Source: a virus
Strand: one strand, 5' to 3'
IMG/VR virus record: IMGVR_UViG_3300021963_000165
Coordinates: 1-53,320 of that record
DNA length: 53,320 nucleotides
Made by a program: the position numbers and the translations under genes. Below the pieces are notes generated by a model, which was not told where the DNA came from, did no database searches, and saw only the letters and a list, made by a program, of their open reading frames with translations. This document shows positions 14,720-21,449 of this stretch, in pieces; the first letter of the stretch is position 1, and each line of letters begins with the position of its first letter.

Positions 14720-14922
14720 AAGTCCCCGAAAAGCTTTGCCAACCCTGCGGCCGCAAGCTGGGTGGCTTCTATATCGACGAGCGCTTCGTCGGCCCGGCCA
14801 CCCACATCGCCACCTACACGCTGCGCTGCTGTGATGTGTGCGGCAAGAAGACCGCGGTGGGTGACCTGAAGGAATTCGGCGGTCTGAAGAAGGACTGGAC
14901 CTATTACCTGAAGGGCCGATGA
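14716..14922 (+). CDS. Small zinc-ribbon protein
   Basis: 68 residues starting MKVPEKLCQPCGRKLG in an ATGA overlap. CQPC and CDVCGKK form a likely four-Cys zinc site about 30 residues apart. Short zinc-ribbon proteins of phages often bind nucleic acid or host RNA polymerase, but nothing here specifies the partner. Confidence 0.7.
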   Translation: MKVPEKLCQPCGRKLGGFYIDERFVGPATHIATYTLRCCDVCGKKTAVGDLKEFGGLKKDWTYYLKGR

Positions 14923-15227
14923 CCTATCCCGAAAACCGCCTGCGGGAGATCTACCGCGAGCAGATGTCGCCACCGGTGACGCCGGATGCTGTGACGCTGA
15001 TCCGCTGGTGTGATCGCATCGAGACGCTGGCGCACTTCAATGTCGCCCGGCGCAACTGGAGCTATGAACAAGCCGGCACGCTGGTGGATGAGGTCAACGA
15101 GCTGATGCGCCTTTGGCGCGAGGAGCTGCCCACCTTCGTGGTGGAGATCCCGCAGCCCGATGGCACGGTGCTTAGCCGGCATGTGCAGGCACCGACCTAC
15201 GAGCAGGCCGTTCAGTTGTTTGAGTAG
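14919..15227 (+). CDS. Hypothetical helical protein
   Basis: 102 residues, ATGA-coupled (MTYPENRLREIYREQMSPPVT). Helical, with RRNWSYEQAGTLVDEVNELMRLWREELP in the middle and a small beta hairpin (FVVEIPQPDGTVLSRHVQAP) near the end. The tail overlaps the end of the opposite-strand gene at 15212. Confidence 0.65.
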   Translation: MTYPENRLREIYREQMSPPVTPDAVTLIRWCDRIETLAHFNVARRNWSYEQAGTLVDEVNELMRLWREELPTFVVEIPQPDGTVLSRHVQAPTYEQAVQLFE

Positions 15228-15406
15228 TCCATCAGCAGGAGCTCCAGCCTGGCAATCTCGTTGACGGCCTGCTGGAGCTGAAACTGCTGCTGACAGCACA
15301 GCCTGTAGAGCATTGCAGTACGAGGATCCTCCCTGCGTGCAACGGTTTCAACTGCCCATTTTTCTTCTGTCGTCATTTCAGCTTGAAGCCACTCGCCGAA
15401 CGTCAT
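15212..15406 (-). CDS. Antisense small gene inside the rightward train
   Basis: 64 residues on the opposite strand (MTFGEWLQAEMTTEEKWAVE, ending ELLLMDYSNN). The C-terminal half is a Gln-rich coiled coil (QQQFQLQQAVNEIARLELLL). It fills a 178-base gap between rightward genes, overlapping the end of one and the start codon of the next. Composition and codon choice look coding. No ribosome-binding site is visible. It would produce RNA antisense to its neighbours. Confidence 0.55.
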   Translation of the reverse strand: MTFGEWLQAEMTTEEKWAVETVARREDPRTAMLYRLCCQQQFQLQQAVNEIARLELLLMDYSNN

Positions 15407-15884
15407 GGAGTTCAACAGCGATGATTTATCAACGCTAGGCACGCCTGTCTGTGAGCACAACAACCGATTTATCCGTGAATCGCGACCTCGCACTGATGGC
15501 CTGATCCGCCGCCGGTGGGAGTGCCGCGACTGCGGCGAGCGCTGGACGGTGTTCGGGCCTGATCGCAAGAAACGCCGCCGGCGCCGCAAGCCAGGCAAGC
15601 CACACCCGAAGCTGAAGCTCGAACACGTCCGCCGTGCGCTGATCGATCGGGAAACCTCGGATGTGAAGCTGGCGGCCGAGCTCGGTGTGTCGCGCCAGGC
15701 AATCCAGCAGATTCGTGCTGGCAAGACCTGGACGAAAGTGTTTCCGAACCTGAAGCGGCGGCCGCAGTGGCGCGATTGCACCGAATGCCGCCACTGGGAA
15801 GGCGATGGCTGCGGCCTGGGCTTCCCGGACCCGCTCGAGGAGGGCGTCGGTTTCGCCGTCGATTGCGATCTTTACGAAGTGTGA
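15405..15884 (+). CDS. Zinc-ribbon and HTH protein with CxxCxHW C-terminal domain
   Basis: 159 residues. An N-terminal zinc ribbon (C-E-H near 16-18, WECRDCGERW near 38-47) is like the NrdR ribbon. A basic linker follows, then an HTH (DVKLAAELGVSRQAIQQIRAGKTW, about 85-109). The C-terminus (CTECRHWEGDGCGLGFPDP, then FAVDCDLYEV) holds four to five Cys and matches a motif in the gene at 18536. It is probably a sequence-specific regulator. The combination is not one I know by name. Confidence 0.7.
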   Translation: MEFNSDDLSTLGTPVCEHNNRFIRESRPRTDGLIRRRWECRDCGERWTVFGPDRKKRRRRRKPGKPHPKLKLEHVRRALIDRETSDVKLAAELGVSRQAIQQIRAGKTWTKVFPNLKRRPQWRDCTECRHWEGDGCGLGFPDPLEEGVGFAVDCDLYEV

Positions 15885-15943
15885 CAACCCGCGTGCCCGG
15901 TGCCGGACCGCCCGGCATCATTGACCTGTCCACCCCACCTCAA

Positions 15944-16066
15944 ATGAAGCGCCTTCTGATTTTTTTGATCCCTGTGGCCACGATCGCCCTGATCGTCCAC
16001 GAGCACGCCACCAGCTGCAAAGTCGCCCATCACCCTGCTGCTGGATCTTTCCCTGTTTGCGAATGA
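15944..16066 (+). CDS. 40-residue membrane or exported peptide
   Basis: MKRLLIFLIPVATIALIVHE is a signal-anchor or signal peptide, followed by a short tail with two Cys and several His (HATSCKVAHHPAAGSFPVCE). It ends four bases before the next start. It could be a small periplasmic peptide; no family is known. Confidence 0.55.
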   Translation: MKRLLIFLIPVATIALIVHEHATSCKVAHHPAAGSFPVCE

Positions 16067-16069
16067 CCC

Positions 16070-16228
16070 ATGGAATCCAAGCAAAGTATTGATCTGATCA
16101 CGGCGGTCTACAGCCTCACCGACCAGTTGGTGGCGATGAACGGCACACTTGGGCTCATCGAGTCACGGCTGATGGAAATCGCAAACAGCGTCGACGTTTT
16201 GTCCGATGAGCTGACCAACGATGACTGA
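16070..16228 (+). CDS. 52-residue helical protein
   Basis: MESKQSIDLITAVYSLTDQL opens a continuous amphipathic helix with heptad spacing (coiled coil). It overlaps the next gene by eight bases (ATGACTGA). Function unknown. Confidence 0.6.
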   Translation: MESKQSIDLITAVYSLTDQLVAMNGTLGLIESRLMEIANSVDVLSDELTNDD

Positions 16229-16409
16229 ACGCCACTACCACTTCACCATCCCCCAGTCGAACGTCTACGACTTCGTCACCGCCGTGAGCTTCACCGATGC
16301 CAAATCCAAAGCCTTCGCCGAATACGGACCCTTCTGGAACCTCATCGAGTGGCTCGACCCGGAGGATGACGCTGAACGAAGCGCTGAGCCCATGGATGAG
16401 CGTGCGTGA
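16221..16409 (+). CDS. Hypothetical protein
   Basis: 62 residues (MTERHYHFTIPQSNVYDFVTAVSFTDAKSKAFAEYG). The N-terminal strand-helix pattern resembles small ferredoxin-like phage proteins, without a named family. The C-terminus is acidic. The next gene starts inside it. Confidence 0.6.
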   Translation: MTERHYHFTIPQSNVYDFVTAVSFTDAKSKAFAEYGPFWNLIEWLDPEDDAERSAEPMDERA

Positions 16410-16617
16410 CGACATCGACTGGGACAGCTGCCCGGACAAGATCTGGGATCAGCTGCTCGAGCAGGCGCCCAAGGTGGCAGCCATCAGCCGGTTCTGGTTC
16501 CTGAAGGGGATCCACCGCGCTGTCACCGAGATGGAGCGCAAGATCGACGGCCGGCCGATGTGGCCCACCCGTCAAGACCTCATCGATCATCTCAACTCAA
16601 TCAATGCACCCAACTGA
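16366..16617 (+). CDS. Hypothetical protein
   Basis: 83 residues from ATG 16366 (MTLNEALSPWMSVRDDIDWD). An internal ATG at the MSVRDD segment is an alternative that would avoid most of the overlap with the upstream gene. The product is Trp-rich (DWDSCPDKIW, FWFLKGIHRAV). Function unknown. Confidence 0.55.
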   Translation: MTLNEALSPWMSVRDDIDWDSCPDKIWDQLLEQAPKVAAISRFWFLKGIHRAVTEMERKIDGRPMWPTRQDLIDHLNSINAPN

Positions 16618-16993
16618 AGACGATTTTCGGCTGATCCCGGAAACTGCCAAGTACATGTCAGTCCGCACGCAGAACGCCCTGCTGCGGGGTGGCTTCTTTA
16701 CCGCTGAGCAGATCATGCTGGCCAGCACCGCCGACCTGATGAAGCTCAGGAGCTTCGGCATGCAGGCACTGGGCGAGGTCGCTGCCTGGCGCGATGCGCT
16801 GATGAAGCCCGACCCGACGCTCTACCGCGAGACCCACGAGGCCGTCACCAAGGCACTGAACGAGTGCGGCAGCTGCATGGCCGACCAGGAGGCCGTGGTG
16901 GCGATGAAGGTGATCTGGAATCGGATCGCCCGGGGGCCGTTCACTGCTGCCCGGATCCGTCAGATGCTGATGCCGGCAGAGGTGGAGGCGTGA
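16604..16993 (+). CDS. RNA polymerase alpha-CTD-like protein
   Basis: 129 residues. Residues about 14-65 (AKYMSVRTQNALLRGGFFTAEQIMLASTADLMKLRSFGMQALGEVAAWRDAL) follow the bacterial alpha C-terminal domain: the VR-x-x-N-x-L helix, the T-x-x-(E/D)-L turn and the fG-x-x-(A/S)-L-x-E helix-hairpin-helix match E. coli RpoA by eye. In RpoA this fold contacts UP-element DNA and activators. A second helical domain with two Cys follows (about 85-128). A phage copy could redirect host polymerase or act as a plain HhH DNA-binding protein. Confidence 0.65.
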   Translation: MHPTEDDFRLIPETAKYMSVRTQNALLRGGFFTAEQIMLASTADLMKLRSFGMQALGEVAAWRDALMKPDPTLYRETHEAVTKALNECGSCMADQEAVVAMKVIWNRIARGPFTAARIRQMLMPAEVEA

Positions 16994-17187
16994 GCACTAT
17001 CCACCTAATTGGCGGCCCGGCTGATGGCCGTGAAGTGACCTGGAACTACGAAGGCTCGCAGCGGCTGCAGATGCCGATCTTTGGGCCAGATGGTCTGAGC
17101 TTCGGCAATTACCTGCAGGATCCAGACAACCCCAGCCGCTTTGTGTACGGCGGCATGGAGAAGCCGGAATGGAGCGCCGCTGAATGA
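16990..17187 (+). CDS. Hypothetical protein
   Basis: 65 residues from a GTG that overlaps the previous stop (GTGA). MSTIHLIGGPADGREVTWN resembles the N-terminus of small phage proteins with an IxLIGGPxDG motif that I have seen annotated only as hypothetical. It is beta-rich, with Y and F near the end (RFVYGGMEKPEW). Confidence 0.65.
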   Translation: MSTIHLIGGPADGREVTWNYEGSQRLQMPIFGPDGLSFGNYLQDPDNPSRFVYGGMEKPEWSAAE

Positions 17188-17273
17188 CTCTTGCCACCGC
17201 CCTCTACTTCGCCGGTGCCTACTGGCTGATCTGTATCGCCTTCATCCTGATCTGCAGAAAGATCCTGCCATGA
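17184..17273 (+). CDS. 29-residue membrane peptide
   Basis: The whole product is one transmembrane helix with a short tail (MTLATALYFAGAYWLICIAF, then ILICRKILP). It overlaps both neighbours by ATGA, which is the main support for its being translated. Confidence 0.5.
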   Translation: MTLATALYFAGAYWLICIAFILICRKILP

Positions 17274-17425
17274 ACACGTTGCTTGCCGTCCTGGTGCTGG
17301 GCGGCTGCATAGTCTTTTACCTGCTGATCCTCGTCATGCTGGCGCTGATCACCTGCCACATCTGGCTTGAGCTCAAGGAAAGGCTCGAGGAGCGCCGTCG
17401 TCTTCGCTCCGGAGGTAAGCCATGA
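17270..17425 (+). CDS. 51-residue membrane protein
   Basis: Residues 3-29 form one transmembrane helix (TLLAVLVLGGCIVFYLLILV and onward), followed by a charged helix (LELKERLEERRRLRSGGKP). The layout is like small phage inner-membrane proteins. It overlaps the genes on both sides by ATGA. Confidence 0.6.
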   Translation: MNTLLAVLVLGGCIVFYLLILVMLALITCHIWLELKERLEERRRLRSGGKP

Positions 17426-17580
17426 CCATCGGCTACTACCGGATCCGCCTCACTCGCCAAGACGGCAGCGTCTGGATCTGGCTGACCTATGCCGTCTCTG
17501 CCACCAATGCCCATTGGATGGCGACCGAGCTCCACCCGACCTGCCAGGTCGAAGTGCTTGGCTTGGAAGGGCAATGGTGA
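17422..17580 (+). CDS. 52-residue hypothetical protein
   Basis: MTIGYYRIRLTRQDGSVWIW begins a small beta-alpha-beta protein; VSATNAHWMATELHPTCQVEVLGLEG completes the pattern typical of phage single-domain proteins. GGAGG lies ten bases upstream. Function unknown. Confidence 0.65.
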   Translation: MTIGYYRIRLTRQDGSVWIWLTYAVSATNAHWMATELHPTCQVEVLGLEGQW

Positions 17581-17771
17581 TTCACTCCGAGCAGGGCACC
17601 TGGAAGGGCCAGAACCACCCCTGCTACGGCGTTCATCCCGTCGACCGCGGGCTGGGGCTAGCGTTCCAGCCGTGGTGTTTCGACGGCGCCACGGTCACCT
17701 GGGGTCCGTCCTTCGAGACACACTCGGAGGCGATGACCTATGCACGCTCACTTGCTGGACACCATGTTTGA
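17574..17771 (+). CDS. Hypothetical protein
   Basis: 65 residues (MVIHSEQGTWKGQNHPCYGVHPVDRGLGLAF). It is beta-rich with several aromatic residues; THSEAMTYARSLAG near the end is a helix. It overlaps the genes on both sides. No family recognised. Confidence 0.6.
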   Translation: MVIHSEQGTWKGQNHPCYGVHPVDRGLGLAFQPWCFDGATVTWGPSFETHSEAMTYARSLAGHHV

Positions 17772-17976
17772 CTGCCACCCCCGCGAAGAACAGAAGAAGG
17801 CCGAATTTATCGACTTTCTTTATGAACAGAGCGGTCGCGATGAACTGCCTTATGGCCACCCGCTGCGCATGACCTACACCGGCCTCTGGCAGGAATTCAT
17901 GCAACGCAGTGCTGAAGAAGCGCGTGACGCTTGGTGGGACGTGCGTCAGATTGATGCAGAAGCATTCGATCGATGA
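17740..17976 (+). CDS. Hypothetical acidic protein
   Basis: 78 residues from ATG 17740, which has GGAGG nine bases upstream; an internal ATG at 17764 is the alternative. The sequence (EEQKKAEFIDFLYEQSGRDE, then YTGLWQEFMQRSAEEARDAWW) is helical and acidic. It ends in an ATGA overlap with the dNMP kinase gene. Function unknown. Confidence 0.6.
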   Translation: MHAHLLDTMFDCHPREEQKKAEFIDFLYEQSGRDELPYGHPLRMTYTGLWQEFMQRSAEEARDAWWDVRQIDAEAFDR

Positions 17977-18539
17977 ACAACGACTACGACCGCGACCGAC
18001 CACAACAGCTGATCGGGATCTATAGCCCGGCGCCGCAATCCGGCAAGACGTTCACCGCCACCGTGCTGACCCACCAAGGGTTCCAGCCGGTGTCATTTGC
18101 CGAGCCACTGAAGCGCATGGCGGTGACGTTTTTGATGGATTTCGGCTACCGCGAGGACGAAGCCTTGAAGCTGGTGTGGGTCGACAAGCACCGCCAGGTG
18201 CCTGAAATCGGCTGCACGGCTCGCGAGCTGCTGCAGCGCCTCGGCACTGAATTCGGCCGCCAGTGCATCGCTGACGACATCTGGATTCGGTGCTGGGAGA
18301 CACGGGTTCGGCGCTTCGACACGGTTGTCACCGACGACGTGCGTTTCCTCAACGAAGCAGAAGCGGTCAAGGCGCTCGGCGGCCAGATGTGGAAGGTTGT
18401 GCGGCCGTCGGCTGTTCGCAACACCGATCACGCATCTGAAGGCGGACTGGACAATTGGGACGGATTCGATGTCATCATTCAAAATGACGGCAGCCTTGAA
18501 CAATTCCGTCGCAAGATCGACGCGGCCTTATGGGGATGA
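17973..18539 (+). CDS. Deoxynucleoside monophosphate kinase-like protein
   Basis: 188 residues. IYSPAPQSGKTFTA (about 16-29) is a P-loop. SFAEPLKRMAVTFL and ELLQRLGTEFGRQCIADDIWIRCW (about 84-107) are typical of the T4 gp1-type dNMP kinase/AAA family found in phages. VVTDDVRFLNEAEAVKALGGQMWKVVRP is the LID and nucleotide-binding segment. It would phosphorylate dNMPs, feeding the dTMP made by ThyX into dTTP. The P-loop has SGKT where many relatives have GKS/T, so it appears functional. Confidence 0.8.
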   Translation: MNNDYDRDRPQQLIGIYSPAPQSGKTFTATVLTHQGFQPVSFAEPLKRMAVTFLMDFGYREDEALKLVWVDKHRQVPEIGCTARELLQRLGTEFGRQCIADDIWIRCWETRVRRFDTVVTDDVRFLNEAEAVKALGGQMWKVVRPSAVRNTDHASEGGLDNWDGFDVIIQNDGSLEQFRRKIDAALWG

Positions 18540-18868
18540 TGCGGTTTCATGCTGGACGGATGGTGCTCTATCTAGAGCACTCCGTCTGGTGTGTTCGCGT
18601 CAAACTTGGCACGCGCCCTGATCAGCAGATCGATACAGCGCTGCAGACGGGTGAGGCAGAAGAGGCGATCTTCAGAGCGGAGCGAATCTACGCCGAACTG
18701 AAGCGCAGGCTGAACAAGAAAGCGGACGACAAGCCATTGTGCTGGCAGTGCATCCATTGGGAGGGCCTGAACGCACGATGTAGCTTCGGCTGGCCTGAGG
18801 CCCGCCAGACTGGTGGAAGATTCGCCGCGCAGTGCTCGGTTTTTAAGGCATGTCCGACCCGGAAGTGA
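18536..18868 (+). CDS. Protein with CxxCxHW C-terminal domain
   Basis: 110 residues from ATG 18536; ATG 18530 would add two. A beta-rich N-terminus (MVLYLEHSVWCVRVKLGT) is followed by a helix, then CWQCIHWEGLNARCSFGWPE and FAAQCSVFKACPTRK. The C-W-Q-C-I-H-W-E-G and late FA-x-x-C match the C-terminus of the gene at 15405 position for position. This is probably a metal-binding module shared by two proteins of the same phage. Function unknown. Confidence 0.65.
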   Translation: MMRFHAGRMVLYLEHSVWCVRVKLGTRPDQQIDTALQTGEAEEAIFRAERIYAELKRRLNKKADDKPLCWQCIHWEGLNARCSFGWPEARQTGGRFAAQCSVFKACPTRK

Positions 18869-19020
18869 TCAGCCGCATGGACCGCGACGGCGGCTACATC
18901 GAGACGCTCGATCGGCCGGGCTTTGAGATCTACTACCGCAGCTGCGCTCACGGCTACTGCCGGTACTCGAGCGACATGTGGCAGGCCGAGATCTACCTCG
19001 ACCACTTGCTGGCGCAATAG
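18850..19020 (+). CDS. 56-residue hypothetical protein, last gene of the rightward operon
   Basis: MSDPEVISRMDRDGGYIETL followed by YYRSCAHGYCRYSSDMWQAEIYLDHLL. C-A-H-G-Y-C could bind metal. It overlaps the previous gene by 19 bases and is followed directly by a hairpin that ends the operon. Confidence 0.6.
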   Translation: MSDPEVISRMDRDGGYIETLDRPGFEIYYRSCAHGYCRYSSDMWQAEIYLDHLLAQ

Positions 19021-19023
19021 GTT

Positions 19024-19070
19024 GCCCGGTAGCCAGTCCTCCCGAGGTGCTGGCCTCACCGCTGCCGGGC
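19024..19070. terminator. Hairpin between convergent operons
   Basis: GCCCGGTAGC (19024-19033) pairs with GCTGCCGGGC (19061-19070) apart from one G-U, and an inner GCCAG/CTGGC stem nests inside. It lies between the stop of the rightward operon and the end of the leftward HNH gene. There is no long T-tract, so termination may be Rho-independent in neither direction or only weakly so. Confidence 0.5.
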
Positions 19071-19120
19071 GCAGCGGACGACTGAGATCCGAGATCAACA
19101 GAACCGTCAGGGTAGCAGGA

Positions 19121-19477
19121 TCACGACGCCAGGTGATCGTGCCTGCCCATGATCCAGTGAGTGATCGCCCATTCGTTCATCGCCGACCAAAAGGGCTGTT
19201 TCCTGTACCAGTCGACCCACGGGGACTTGCCCTTGGAAATGTTGCAGTTCCAGCAGGAGCTGACGAGGTTTTCCTTTACCGTCAGGCCGCCGTGGGCTTT
19301 GGGTACGACGTGATCCAGCGTCGGGCTACGGCCGAGCGGATCGTTGCAGTAGGCGCACCGATAGTCCCAGGCCAGGTGGATCTGGTCACGGAACCGAAGC
19401 CTCGCCTCCTTCCTCGTGATCAGCTCCGTCTCCGAGATCTGATGATCCACCTGATTCCGGGGGTAGGGGAAAGGCAT
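19121..19477 (-). CDS. HNH endonuclease
   Basis: 118 residues from ATG 19475-19477, overlapping the upstream gene by 92 bases in another frame; a GTG about 24 bases further in (VDHQISETEL) is an alternative. YRCAYCNDPLG and SCWNCN provide a four-Cys zinc site, and TLDHVVPKAHGGLTVKENLVSSC carries the DH and N/H residues of the HNH beta-beta-alpha fold. The C-terminal part is Trp-rich. HNH proteins are common near packaging genes; here it lies next to attP, so it may be a homing nuclease or a defence/exclusion nuclease. Confidence 0.85.
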   Translation of the reverse strand: MPFPYPRNQVDHQISETELITRKEARLRFRDQIHLAWDYRCAYCNDPLGRSPTLDHVVPKAHGGLTVKENLVSSCWNCNISKGKSPWVDWYRKQPFWSAMNEWAITHWIMGRHDHLAS

Positions 19478-19619
19478 CCAGCTCGATGTGGACGATGTGC
19501 TCGTCCGACGGGATGAACTCGGCGATGCGGGCGTAGGTGTTCTTGATGAACTCCTCAACGGAGTCTTCGTCCGCATGCACGACGACCTTGGCCGACACCT
19601 CAAGCAGGTAGCTCGCCAT
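19386..19619 (-). CDS. Small acidic hypothetical protein upstream of HNH
   Basis: 77 residues (MASYLLEVSAKVVVHADEDSVEEFIKNTYARIAEF). The N-terminal two-thirds looks like a compact alpha-beta domain, and the tail is Gly/Asp/Glu-rich. Its 3' end overlaps the HNH gene, so both frames of 19386-19477 may be used. It may be a partner of the nuclease. No family recognised. Confidence 0.55.
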   Translation of the reverse strand: MASYLLEVSAKVVVHADEDSVEEFIKNTYARIAEFIPSDEHIVHIELDAFPLPPESGGSSDLGDGADHEEGGEASVP

Positions 19620-19704
19620 CGGCGGAACCGGGCCAAGTCTTCATAGACGGTAGCCAGACGCACTGCGCGGCAAGGTTTTCTTTGGGATCACTGCGGGATT
19701 GGGG

Positions 19705-19988
19705 CTGCGCCAATAGTGCGCCAATGGCGTCGGCGGGCTTATTTCACACCCGCCGTCTGGAGTTCTAGGTGTCTGATTTCTTTGAGGAAAATGGTGCCCA
19801 GGGGCGGAATCGAACCACCGACACTGCGATTTTCAGTCGTACGTTTAGGACTTCACTCCTATTATTTCAGGTTCACGGAAATTACCGATTCCTAGCTAAA
19901 TCAATGCTTTACCTCGATTCGCTCTTCCCGTAAATTCACGCTCATTGGCGCAACTTTTTGCGATTCTGCGCCAATAGTGCGCCAATGG
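19705..19988. other. attP region with integrase arm sites
   Basis: A 23-base sequence containing two TGCGCCAA octamers 11 bases apart occurs at 19705-19727 and identically at 19966-19988. A fifth, inverted octamer lies at 19945-19952. They flank a tRNA 3' end (19792-19838) and end ten bases before the integrase start. This is the arrangement of arm-type integrase sites around a core. A hairpin GGCGGG/CCCGCC lies near 19731-19754. The rest of the gap is AT-rich, with no gene. Confidence 0.75.
19792..19838 (-). other. tRNA-Phe 3' end (attachment core)
   Basis: Read on the minus strand, the 47 bases run from the anticodon loop CTGAAAA (GAA anticodon) through the variable loop, the T arm (GGTGG-TTCGATT-CCGCC) and the acceptor end to CCA. 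Upstream of the anticodon stem the match to a tRNA stops, so this is not a functional gene. A phage carrying this fragment rebuilds the host tRNA-Phe on integration. The exact crossover point cannot be seen. Confidence 0.8.
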
Positions 19989-19998
19989 GAGAGCCTGA

Positions 19999-21150
19999 AT
20001 GGCACTGCGGAAGGAAGACATCAAGGCCGCTGTCAAGAGCAAATCGGAGGGCTGGCTGAAGGATGAGAAGGTGGCCGGCCTCGGCGTGCTGATCACCGCC
20101 AAGGGCGCCGCGACCTGGTATCTGCGCTACCGCCTGCCGGACGGAAAGCAGGAGAAGCACAAGATCGGCCCAGCGCTATCCATCCCGCCGGAGATGGCCC
20201 GCGACGAAGCGCACAAGGTGCTCGGTGGGGTGGCTAAAGGCGAAACACCTACCAAGGATCGCCGCACGGTGCGCCGCGGCAAGACCGTCGCTGAGCTCTG
20301 CGAGATGGTGAAGGCCGAGCACTACGCCAAGCGCCGCAAGAACACCGTCGTCGGCTACATGGTGCTCTGGAACAACTGGATCCTGCCTGAGATCGGCTCC
20401 ACCAAGGTCGCGAGCCTCGAGACGCTGCAGGTGGTCGACCTGCTCAAGAAGATGCCGAAGACCCAGGCCAACCGGGCGCTGGCGGTGCTGCGCAAGGCGC
20501 TGAACCTGGCCGAGCTGTGGGGGCTGCGGCCGAAGTTCTCCAACCCCTGCAAGGGCATCGAGGGCAATGGCGAGCGCAAGATCAAGCGCTACCTAACCCG
20601 CGACGAGCTGGACCGGCTTCTCAAAGCACTGGATACGTTCGGCACGACCCCAGTGCGCTGGCGTTTTGCCCAACTGGTGCGGCTGCTGCTTCTGACGGGG
20701 TGCCGGGTGGGCGAGATCAAGAATGCTCGCTGGGAATGGCTCGACGACGAAGCAATGGTGCTGACTGTTCCCGCTGAGGAACATAAGACCGGCCAGGACG
20801 GTAACCCACGGATAGTTCATATCCCGCCCGAAGCGTGTCTCATCTTAAAAGAAATGAGACGCAAGTCGAATTCTGACTGGATTATTCAGGGCGATGGTGA
20901 TCACCCATTGGTGGGATATGCCCGCCTGTGGAGCAAATTGCTGGTCGCCGCGCAGATCAAGAACCTGCGCATTCACGACACGCGACATTCCTACGCCAGC
21001 TACGCCATCAGCAAGGCGAAGCTGACCCTCCCGGAGGTTGGTGGGCTGCTGGGCCACGCCAGCCCGCAGACAACGCAGCGCTACGCACACCTGATCGACG
21101 AGGCTGCCGCCAAGGCTGCTGCGATGGTGGCGGCGCAGCTGCGGCGCTAA
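19999..21150 (+). CDS. Tyrosine-family integrase
   Basis: 383 residues. The N-terminal domain (about 1-75) is the arm-binding type (GLGVLITAKGAATWYLRYRLPDGKQ, DUF4102-like). A core-binding helical domain spans about 95-190. The catalytic domain holds Arg in LLLLTGCRVGEI, H-D-T-R in IHDTRHSYAS, His in LLGHASPQTT and the nucleophile Tyr in QRYAHL, all present. It should join attP to the host tRNA-Phe gene. Start chosen at ATG with GGGAG about nine bases upstream. It ends overlapping the convergent gene by four bases. Confidence 0.95.
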   Translation: MALRKEDIKAAVKSKSEGWLKDEKVAGLGVLITAKGAATWYLRYRLPDGKQEKHKIGPALSIPPEMARDEAHKVLGGVAKGETPTKDRRTVRRGKTVAELCEMVKAEHYAKRRKNTVVGYMVLWNNWILPEIGSTKVASLETLQVVDLLKKMPKTQANRALAVLRKALNLAELWGLRPKFSNPCKGIEGNGERKIKRYLTRDELDRLLKALDTFGTTPVRWRFAQLVRLLLLTGCRVGEIKNARWEWLDDEAMVLTVPAEEHKTGQDGNPRIVHIPPEACLILKEMRRKSNSDWIIQGDGDHPLVGYARLWSKLLVAAQIKNLRIHDTRHSYASYAISKAKLTLPEVGGLLGHASPQTTQRYAHLIDEAAAKAAAMVAAQLRR

Positions 21151-21449
21151 TCCTCCTCGGTGTACCAGGGGCTCGGCTTGTAGCCGGGCTCCAGTTCATC
21201 GGTGAGCACCGGCTGCACCTGGCGCTGGATGATCATCTCGTAGAGGGTCGCGTAGGCGATCACCTCCTTCAAATGCTTGGACAGCGCCTCATATTCGCTC
21301 TGGCCGACCACGCCGATGTCGTTCTCCTGGTCGGCGTAGCAGAGAAACATCATGGCCGCCTCCTTTGGGCGGCCGTCTGCAAACAGCTCGTAGGCCATGG
21401 CCAGCCCCTCGCGTGGGCTCAGTTCGCCGTTGCGAGAGGCAAATCTCAT
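21147..21449 (-). CDS. Hypothetical protein downstream of thyX
   Basis: 100 residues (MRFASRNGELSPREGLAMAYELFADGRPKEAAMMFLCYAD). Helical, with a TPR-like single repeat in ELFADGRPKEAAMMFLCYA. It is ATGA-coupled to thyX and ends tail-to-tail with the integrase. Function unknown. Confidence 0.65.
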   Translation of the reverse strand: MRFASRNGELSPREGLAMAYELFADGRPKEAAMMFLCYADQENDIGVVGQSEYEALSKHLKEVIAYATLYEMIIQRQVQPVLTDELEPGYKPSPWYTEED

